From JBGCFO01 sp045106955 (GTDB lineage: Bacteria > Pseudomonadota > Alphaproteobacteria > Rickettsiales > Rickettsiaceae): DNA of 12,128 nucleotides. Each line of letters starts with the position of its first letter. Within the stretch, counting starts at the first letter, position 1. The DNA lies in NCBI GenBank assembly GCA_045106955.1, contig JBGCFO010000015.1, positions 1 through 12,128 of the forward strand. Reading direction: 5' to 3'. The notes beneath the pieces were generated by a model. That model saw nothing but the letters and a program-made list of their open reading frames with translations. It did not search any database and had not been told where the DNA came from. Positions 7,337 to 12,128 of the stretch are shown here, piece by piece. The position numbers and the translations under genes are program-made.

Positions 7337-7768
7337 TTAGATCAGTAATAAAACACTGTAATATATTATATTAAGTATTATACAGGCGAATGTGAATTTG
7401 ATAAGGCTAATACGTGCTAAACCTATCATAATTTGTACAAATTTACCCATAAAAGGTACTAAGACAAGCAATAACAAGAAAACATGATATTTAGTTGCAA
7501 AATTTATAACTTCATCTAGATATTTAAATCCGTTTCTCAATCTTTTGTTTTTAGGAAGTTTCAAAATATTGTAGAACAATATACCTACGCAGTAATTAAC
7601 AATCATTCCAACACTTGCGGCAAATGTAGCAATTATTACACCATATAATGAATTATCAGCGCGAAAGGCTTTCAATGTATCTATAACAAATGTTTTTTCA
7701 CTAATAAAAACTAAATTGCTAGCAAATACATCTGTAAATAATAACGAATATAATTCTGAATTATTCAT
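7337..7768 (-). CDS. Small YqaA/DedA-like (VTT domain) membrane protein
   Basis: A 143-residue integral membrane protein. Hydrophobic segments lie at about 8-24, 42-69, 93-115 and 118-143. The pattern YGVIIATFAASVGMIVNYCVG (42-62), with small residues and an Asn in the membrane, followed by a basic loop (LPKNKRLRN) and VPFMGKFVQIMIGLARIS, resembles the short YqaA branch of the VTT/DedA-type proteins. DedA relatives act in membrane lipid movement and membrane homeostasis, but the role of this short branch is not established. The N-terminal segment SNLVFISEKTFV fits the re-entrant part of the fold. No convincing ribosome-binding site precedes the ATG, which lies 16 bases after the SCO1-like stop. 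The addB-like gene begins immediately after its own stop. Confidence 0.7.
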   Translation of the reverse strand: MNNSELYSLLFTDVFASNLVFISEKTFVIDTLKAFRADNSLYGVIIATFAASVGMIVNYCVGILFYNILKLPKNKRLRNGFKYLDEVINFATKYHVFLLLLVLVPFMGKFVQIMIGLARISLIKFTFACIILNIIYYSVLLLI

Positions 7769-7784
7769 AAAATCAAATTGTAGA

Positions 7785-8408
7785 TCACTTATTAATTCTG
7801 ATAAACTCTATAATCTCTTCTGGCTTAGATTCGAAATAAAAATGTTTCATATATTTACCATCTTTTCCAAGTAGATAAACAAAAGATGAATGATCAATCA
7901 TATAATCTTCATCATCTCCTTCAGAGTAAGATCTAGCATAATATATCTTAAATTTATCTGCTACATTTCTAATTTCTTCATTTGTACCCGTTAATCCTAT
8001 AAATTTATGGTGAAAATGTGACAAATATTGTTTTAATGTTTGTTGCGCATCCCTTTTTGGATCAACCGTGATGAATATAGGAACTATATCTATTTGGTAT
8101 TTGTCCAACACTTCTAATACCTGGGTTAACTTCATTAGGGAAGTAGGGCATATATCAGGACAATAGGTAAAACCAAAATATACTAAAGATAATCTACCTT
8201 TAAGATTGTCACTATTAAATATATCGCCATTATGATCAGTAAGCTCAAAATCTCCGCCAATACTTACCTCTGTTGCTACATCTCCTCCTGTGCCAGATAG
8301 TTTTTTATTTGGCGTGACATTTGAAAGAAGCATATATATTGCAAAAAACCCAATAGTTAACGCAAAGACTATTACAGATAACAAAAAACGACTTCTTAAT
8401 TTACTCAT
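7785..8408 (-). CDS. SCO1/SenC family copper chaperone and thiol protein
   Basis: Proteins of this family bind copper and help form the CuA site of cytochrome c oxidase, and some also act as thiol-disulfide reductases. The 207-residue sequence has one N-terminal membrane anchor at about residues 8-28, placing the thioredoxin-fold domain in the periplasm. The copper ligands are visible as Cys83 and Cys87 in FTYCPDICPT and His173 in MIDHSSFVYL. VDPKRDA (115-121) is also typical. The start is preceded by AGGTG at about 8413-8409, close to the ATG. It lies 37 bases after hemB and seems to share its transcript, so heme precursor synthesis and oxidase assembly are linked here. Copper binding is inferred from the conserved residues. 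Confidence 0.93.
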   Translation of the reverse strand: MSKLRSRFLLSVIVFALTIGFFAIYMLLSNVTPNKKLSGTGGDVATEVSIGGDFELTDHNGDIFNSDNLKGRLSLVYFGFTYCPDICPTSLMKLTQVLEVLDKYQIDIVPIFITVDPKRDAQQTLKQYLSHFHHKFIGLTGTNEEIRNVADKFKIYYARSYSEGDDEDYMIDHSSFVYLLGKDGKYMKHFYFESKPEEIIEFIRINK

Positions 8409-8445
8409 AACACCTATTTTATATCTATTTCGTTATTAACCCGTA

Positions 8446-9459
8446 CTATAGCGATTTACCTTTTATTTTGCTAGCATTATTTTCGTTAAGTATATTAGCT
8501 ACTTCTAGGGCAGCATAAGTAAATATTGCACATGCCCCAGCCCTCTTTATTGCTATCAGAGATTCTATAATTGATCTTTCCCAATTTAATATACCTTTTT
8601 CCGATGCGAGTTTTAACATTGCATACTCACCACTTACCTGATATGCAAAAATACTAACATTAGTATTATCTCTAGCAGCCCTTATAATATCCAAGCAAAC
8701 CATACCAGGTTTTATCATAATCACATCTGCGCCTTCTTCAACATCATGCTTGATTTCTCGCAATGCTTCATTAACATTACGAATATCCATTTGATATGTT
8801 GCTTTATTCAAATATATAGGCTTTTTGTTACCTATAGCATCACGGAATGGAGAATAAAAAATAGAATCATATTTTGCCGCGTATGCTAGAATACTAACGT
8901 TATGAAAATGATACTTATCTAAGGTTTTACGTATTTCTATTATTCTTCCATCCATCATATCAGATGGTGCAACCATATCCGATCCGGCTTTAGCTAATAC
9001 TAAAGCTTGATTGCAAAGAGCTTCAACAGTTTTATCGTTGTCTACTTCATCATTTTCGACAATTCCATCGTGTCCATGAGTTGTGTACGGATCAAGAGCA
9101 ACATCGCATATAATACCAATTTTAATATCAACATTGCGTAAAGCTCGTATAGCTCTACAAATCAAACTATCTAAATTATAAGCTTCTGTTGCATCTGCAT
9201 TTTTTAAGGAATCATCAATAGCTGGAAACAAAGCAATGGCATTTATTCCAGAATCTTGAGCTTGCTTTGCAATGTGTACTAATTGATCAATAGAATGTCT
9301 AAAAATCCCTGGCATATTCTTTATTTCTTCTTTAATATTAGACCCTTCTACTATGAAAATCGGCAATATAAGATTTGCAGAAGTTATCGTTGTTTCTGCA
9401 ACAAGATCTCTTATCCAACTTGCTTTTCTATTTCGTCTTAATCTAATCATGGGATACAT
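8446..9459 (-). CDS. hemB: Delta-aminolevulinic acid dehydratase (porphobilinogen synthase)
   Basis: HemB condenses two 5-aminolevulinate molecules to porphobilinogen, the second step shared by heme synthesis, in the cytoplasm. The 337 residues match the family. The two active-site lysines are Lys196 in YAAKYDSIFYSPFRDA and Lys250 in VIMIKPGM. The metal-site segment reads DVALDPYTTHGHDG (119-132). Aspartates stand where zinc enzymes have cysteines (E. coli has CxCxxxxxxxC here), so this is the magnesium/aspartate-rich type common in alphaproteobacteria. GAGGT at 9471-9467 lies 7 bases before the ATG and supports this start, although a second Met at residue 4 is possible. It is the first gene of the minus-strand block. 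Confidence 0.96.
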   Translation of the reverse strand: MYPMIRLRRNRKASWIRDLVAETTITSANLILPIFIVEGSNIKEEIKNMPGIFRHSIDQLVHIAKQAQDSGINAIALFPAIDDSLKNADATEAYNLDSLICRAIRALRNVDIKIGIICDVALDPYTTHGHDGIVENDEVDNDKTVEALCNQALVLAKAGSDMVAPSDMMDGRIIEIRKTLDKYHFHNVSILAYAAKYDSIFYSPFRDAIGNKKPIYLNKATYQMDIRNVNEALREIKHDVEEGADVIMIKPGMVCLDIIRAARDNTNVSIFAYQVSGEYAMLKLASEKGILNWERSIIESLIAIKRAGACAIFTYAALEVANILNENNASKIKGKSL

Positions 9460-9522
9460 ATTATTACCTCGCTTCTAGGTGATTTTTTACGATGTCTAGT
9501 CATATTTTTAACATCTTGTGCA

Positions 9523-9550
9523 ATTATATGAAAGATAAAACTTAAATCAA
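9523..9550 (-). promoter_or_regulatory. Candidate hemB operon promoter
   Basis: On the minus strand, TTGATT (9550-9545) and a perfect TATAAT (9528-9523) are separated by 16 bases. The transcript would start near 9516, with a leader of roughly 57 bases before the hemB ATG. It faces away from the dcd promoter about 50 bases off. Confidence 0.5.
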
Positions 9551-9599
9551 CATTACTAATTAATCTGTAGTTAATAAAGGCTTTAGGTGTCATATTAGC

Positions 9600-9628
9600 T
9601 TGACAAGTAATATATGACTATATATCTT
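9600..9628 (+). promoter_or_regulatory. Candidate dcd-secB-trhO promoter
   Basis: A perfect TTGACA (9600-9605) is followed after 17 bases by TATCTT (9623-9628); TATATC two bases earlier is an alternative -10. The start would lie near 9635, about 48 bases before dcd. No other promoter as good is seen before secB or trhO. Confidence 0.5.
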
Positions 9629-9682
9629 AGATATTAGTTATACGCTTTTTAGTAATGAATTAATTAAAATAACAGCAGTGAT

Positions 9683-10249
9683 ATGACAGTAATGTCAGAT
9701 AAGTGGCTAAAGAAGATGGCTACAGATTATGATATGATTAATCCGTTTGTAGATTCTCAAGTATCTAAACATCAAGAAAATAGAATGATATCCTATGGAC
9801 TATCTTCTTATGGTTATGATGCGCGTGTATCTAATGAATTTAAGGTATTTACTAACATTAACTCTACAATTATAGATCCAAAAAATTTTGATCAATCAAG
9901 TATGATAGATAAGGTAACTAATAAATGCATTATTCCACCAAATGGTTTTGCTTTATCTAGAACCGTAGAGTATTTTAAAATCCCAGAAAATGTCATAGTG
10001 GTTTGTTTAGGTAAATCCACATACGCTAGATGCGGGATCATTATAAATGTTACCCCTCTAGAACCTGGATGGGAGGGATATATTACATTGGAATGTTCTA
10101 ATACAACATCTTTGCCTGTTGTTATTCATGCCAATGAAGGTATATGTCAATTATTATTTTTTCAAGGTAACGAACCTTGCGCCGTTTCGTATAAACAGCG
10201 AAATGGTAAATATATGAATCAAGTAGGCGTCACATTGCCTAAAGTTTAA
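9683..10249 (+). CDS. dcd: dCTP deaminase
   Basis: Dcd converts dCTP to dUTP, which dUTPase then hydrolyses to dUMP for thymidylate synthesis. The 188 residues match the family and closely resemble the Rickettsia enzyme as I recall it. Signature segments are SYGLSSYGYDARVSNEF, PPNGFALSRTVEYFKIP, the nucleotide-binding GKSTYARCGIIINVTPLEPGWEG (with the catalytic Glu in LEPGWEG and the preceding Arg), and the C-terminal GKYMNQVGVTLPK. The ATG at 9683 has no clear Shine-Dalgarno. An internal ATG at 9692 (Met4) is an alternative, but the N-terminal MxxMSDKWL agrees with related proteins. It heads a plus-strand block with secB 26 bases downstream. Confidence 0.95.
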   Translation: MTVMSDKWLKKMATDYDMINPFVDSQVSKHQENRMISYGLSSYGYDARVSNEFKVFTNINSTIIDPKNFDQSSMIDKVTNKCIIPPNGFALSRTVEYFKIPENVIVVCLGKSTYARCGIIINVTPLEPGWEGYITLECSNTTSLPVVIHANEGICQLLFFQGNEPCAVSYKQRNGKYMNQVGVTLPKV

Positions 10250-10275
10250 TTTAAAATTAAAAATGGAGATTATTG

Positions 10276-10749
10276 ATGAATAAGAACGATAAAGATTTAA
10301 AGACTCAAAATACCCCACATATTGCAGTCAAAGCTCAATATATCAAAGACTTATCTTTTGAAAATCCAAAATCCTTTTCTGGCTTTGAGCCATTAGATCA
10401 AGCTCCTGAAATTGATCTATCTTTGGATTTAAATTCTAATACCTTAGAGGAAAGTGGTCATTTTGAAATAGAAATTACAATACAAGCTACAGCTAAACAT
10501 AAGGATTCTAATTTATTTTTAGTAGAATTACAGTATGCTGGAGTTTTTCATTTAATTAATATTCCAGAAGATCAGCAACAAGTAGTTTTGGCTGTACATT
10601 GTCCTGCAATGATTTTTCCATTTGCACGAAAGATTATAGCAGATGTTACTCAAGAAGGAGGGTTTCAACCTTTAATGATTGATCCTATAGATTTTGCAGC
10701 GCTGTATCATAAAAGAATGACGGAAGAATCAGAAAAAAATAACAATTAA
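10276..10749 (+). CDS. secB: Protein-export chaperone SecB
   Basis: SecB is a cytoplasmic homotetrameric chaperone that holds precursor proteins unfolded and delivers them to SecA at the Sec translocon. The 157-residue protein shows the core FEIEITIQATAKHKDSNLFLVELQYAGVF and the family hallmark AVHCPAMIFPFARKIIADVTQEGGFQPLMIDPIDFAALY, with a charged N-terminal extension (NKNDKDLKTQ) usual in alphaproteobacteria. I start at the ATG at 10276. A TTG three bases upstream (10273) is in frame, but GGAG at 10265-10268 is 7 bases from the ATG and only 4 from the TTG. It lies between dcd and trhO, with which it is probably co-transcribed. Confidence 0.95.
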   Translation: MNKNDKDLKTQNTPHIAVKAQYIKDLSFENPKSFSGFEPLDQAPEIDLSLDLNSNTLEESGHFEIEITIQATAKHKDSNLFLVELQYAGVFHLINIPEDQQQVVLAVHCPAMIFPFARKIIADVTQEGGFQPLMIDPIDFAALYHKRMTEESEKNNN

Positions 10750-10766
10750 GATTTATTGATAAAATT

Positions 10767-11504
10767 ATGGGAGATCATAACAGGATATCAATACTTAGTT
10801 TTTATAGCTTTATCAATATTCCAGACTACGAACTTCTTATGCCTAAAATTCTTCTTATTGGTAAAAAGAAGCTTGTAAAGGGCACTGTAATATTAGCTAA
10901 TGAAGGTGTAAATGGTTCTATTGCAGGAACTGATGAGAATGTTAAATTAGTGTTTGATAAAATTTTGGAATTAGTAAATCCAAAAAATGTAAATGTTAAG
11001 ACTAATTACAGCTCAAGACAACCATTTGATAAATTAAAAGTTAAATTAAAGCCAGAAATCATCTCAATGAATGTTGGTTATATTGACATTAATTCAATGC
11101 ATGGTAAGTATATTGACCCAGAAGATTGGGATAATTTTATTCAAATGGATGATGTCGTTACCATAGATACTCGTAATCATTATGAAGTTGAAATTGGCAC
11201 GTTTAAAAATGCAGTTGATCCGAATATAGAAAATTTTAAGCAATTTCCAGATTGGGTAGAAAATAATCGCACAACATTGGATGGTAAAAAAATTGCAATG
11301 TTCTGCACTGGGGGTATTAGATGTGAAAAATCTACTTCCTACTTGAAATCTATTGGTTATGAAGATGTGTACCACTTGAAAGGTGGCATATTGCAGTATT
11401 TAGAAGACACTAAAAATCATAGTGGAAATTGGAATGGTGAATGTTTTGTATTTGATAATAGAATAGCTGTGGATAATCATTTATTTCCATCCATCAAACA
11501 CTAG
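10767..11504 (+). CDS. trhO: tRNA uridine(34) hydroxylase TrhO (YceA, rhodanese-like)
   Basis: TrhO uses oxygen to hydroxylate the wobble uridine of certain tRNAs, the first step toward 5-methoxy- or 5-carboxymethoxyuridine. The 245-residue protein has the N-terminal domain with LVKGTVILANEGVNGSIAG (36-54) and the rhodanese domain starting VVTIDTRNHYEVEIGTF (130-146). The active-site loop is FCTGGIRCEKSTSYL, with Cys180 and Cys186, followed by HLKGGILQYLE and ECFVFDNRIAVD. It ends soon after that motif and lacks the C-terminal extension seen in the roughly 350-residue E. coli protein; short forms are usual in this lineage as far as I recall. The ATG has no clear ribosome-binding site and lies 17 bases after secB, so it depends on that transcript. 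Confidence 0.93.
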   Translation: MGDHNRISILSFYSFINIPDYELLMPKILLIGKKKLVKGTVILANEGVNGSIAGTDENVKLVFDKILELVNPKNVNVKTNYSSRQPFDKLKVKLKPEIISMNVGYIDINSMHGKYIDPEDWDNFIQMDDVVTIDTRNHYEVEIGTFKNAVDPNIENFKQFPDWVENNRTTLDGKKIAMFCTGGIRCEKSTSYLKSIGYEDVYHLKGGILQYLEDTKNHSGNWNGECFVFDNRIAVDNHLFPSIKH

Positions 11505-11505
11505 C

Positions 11506-11528
11506 CGGCTAAAAGTCGTTGTTTCTTT
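11506..11528 (+). terminator. Weak candidate terminator after trhO
   Basis: CGGC (11506-11509) and GTCG (11515-11518) can pair, with one G-T wobble, around the loop TAAAA, followed by the T-rich TTGTTTCTTT. The stem is only four pairs, so the call is weak, but nothing better lies at the end of the dcd-secB-trhO block. Confidence 0.25.
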
Positions 11529-11583
11529 AAATTATATTAGTAGAGAAAAGTTTATATCACAAATAATATCAAAATTTCAATGA

Positions 11584-11908
11584 ATGGTAATGGTAGAAGC
11601 ATATTTAAATTATTTTGATGAAAAAACTATAGAAGCATTGAAACCGTTTCATAGTATACTAGAGGGGTATGCCAGAAAAGAGTTTTTTGACATTGGCTAA
11701 TTGCCTCATAAAAATGAAAGAATTGGGTGTATCCGATTTTGGACATAAAGCTATTGATAAAGATGAATATAGTGGAGTGTTCTCTACGAGCTATAATTGG
11801 TCTAAAATATAGATCAAATGTAAGTTTTTTGAATATGATGCAAGACCATATGGAGATGGAACTCGAGAAAGTGAGGCAAAGAGATTTAAAATTCATCACA
11901 CGCTCTAA
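11584..11908 (+). pseudogene. Frameshifted gene remnant, possibly a LuxR-type regulator sensor domain
   Basis: The frame from the ATG at 11584 gives 38 residues (including IEALKPFHSILEGYAR) and stops at 11698-11700. From about 11669 the next frame (one extra base) continues with SFLTLANCLIKMKELGVSDF, GHKAIDKDEYSGVFSTSYNW, an in-frame TAG at 11810-11812, then KCKFFEYDARPYGDG, ending at 11906-11908. Joined, this resembles the N-terminal sensor region of LuxR-family regulators of intracellular bacteria, which often read LGIxxFxYxRxxxDGxxxxxSTNxxWxxxYxxxxYxxxDP. No helix-turn-helix output domain follows. The match is from memory of the pattern only, so the family is tentative. One frameshift plus one internal stop argue that the gene is dead. 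Confidence 0.4.
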
Positions 11909-12043
11909 GGAAAAAAGCTAATATCCATATTTAAAAATCTTAGATCAGTACAATATTAATTCTAGCGTTGTGCAGTTCAAAAATACTAATAATGCGAATT
12001 TAGGATAAGAAAACTATAAAACCCAGTTTGCAAAAGGAATAGC

Positions 12044-12083
12044 GAGGAGTTAAAATTATTTTTTTAACTAAAAACCACTCCTC
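12044..12083. repeat. Two overlapping inverted repeats before the transposase-like ORF
   Basis: GAGGAGT (12044-12050) pairs with ACTCCTC (12077-12083), which ends directly before the ATG. Within it AGTTAAAA (12048-12055) pairs with TTTTAACT (12062-12069). The stems share bases 12048-12050, so only one can form at a time. Confidence 0.5.
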
Positions 12084-12128
12084 ATGAAAAAATGTATCAC
12101 AACTTTATATTGTCTCATAGATGATTTT
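12084..12128 (+). CDS. Transposase N-terminus (partial), possibly IS982 family
   Basis: Only 15 codons are visible, reading MKKCITTLYCLIDDF before the window ends. The pattern of a short basic start, then Ile-Thr, an aromatic-Cys pair and Asp-Asp-Phe resembles the N-terminus of IS982-type DDE transposases, in which an IDDFC or VDDFC motif follows at this position. With so few residues the family is tentative. There is no ribosome-binding site immediately upstream: GGAG at 12046-12049 is over 30 bases away and lies in a possible hairpin, so translation may be weak or dependent on RNA folding. Confidence 0.45.
   Translation, partial: MKKCITTLYCLIDDF

Larger units (their letters stand above)
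12021..12128 (+). mobile_element. Left end of a probable insertion sequence, cut by the window edge
   Basis: An ORF resembling the start of a transposase begins at 12084. Upstream, ACCCAGTTTGCAAAAGG starts at 12021 and is a candidate terminal repeat, because IS982-family elements commonly begin with ACCC. The other end is outside the window, so neither the repeat nor the target duplication can be confirmed. Confidence 0.35.

Noticed and set aside
10273..10275. TTG start for secB
   Set aside because: The ATG three bases later has better spacing from GGAG (7 rather than 4 bases) and is the usual codon.
11502..11511. Palindrome TAGCCGGCTA at the trhO stop codon
   Set aside because: With no loop it cannot form a hairpin in RNA, and ten bases overlapping a stop codon are not enough to call a site.
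11627..11899. Minus-strand ORF of 90 codons after trhO
   Set aside because: It is antisense to the plus-strand remnant that gives the more protein-like reading, and has no recognisable motif.
11727..11921. Plus-strand ORF of 64 codons (ends TRSKEKS)
   Set aside because: It is in a different frame from the remnant with the LuxR-like pattern and has no ribosome-binding site; its C-terminal part is charged but matches no family I know.
93..12085. ATGAGGAGT at 93-101 and its reverse complement at 12077-12085 as ends of one large element
   Set aside because: Only nine bases match, the surroundings differ, and the interval is mostly ordinary housekeeping genes.

Overview
The window looks like a piece of an AT-rich alphaproteobacterial genome, most likely from the obligately intracellular Rickettsiales. 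LpdA, Dcd, SecB and the short TrhO all read like the Rickettsia-type proteins as I remember them. HemB has the aspartate-rich metal site usual in alphaproteobacteria, and the AddB-like protein is of the alphaproteobacterial type. No genus is assigned, and no database search was possible.

Left flank (1-2396): positions 1-480 are decayed DNA. They hold a broken IS6-family transposase N-terminus and a 46-codon orphan ORF on the minus strand. Next is a 523-residue minus-strand protein of unknown function (483-2054), built largely from about ten copies of a 31-35 residue repeat. The five N-terminal repeats are nearly identical, and their DNA shows mosaic exchange between units. It has no signal peptide or membrane segment and is the most novel gene here. 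A 342-bp divergent spacer follows.

Core (2397-11504): ordinary housekeeping genes in three transcription blocks. (i) lpdA and ubiG on the plus strand, overlapping by one base. (ii) hemB, a SCO1/SenC gene, a small YqaA/VTT-type membrane protein gene and an addB-like nuclease gene on the minus strand, from a promoter near 9523-9550. (iii) dcd, secB and trhO on the plus strand, from a divergent promoter near 9600-9628. LpdA feeds electrons from oxoacid dehydrogenases as NADH. UbiG makes ubiquinone, HemB makes the heme precursor porphobilinogen, and SCO1 helps load copper into cytochrome oxidase, so respiration is a common theme. AddB serves recombination, Dcd dUTP supply, SecB protein export, and TrhO tRNA wobble modification.

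Right flank (11505-12128): another decayed stretch. It holds a gene broken by a frameshift and an in-frame stop, tentatively the sensor part of a LuxR-type regulator. At the edge is the start of what looks like an insertion sequence, possibly IS982 family. The housekeeping block is thus bordered on both sides by mobile-element debris, and the repeat protein lies next to the left-hand debris.
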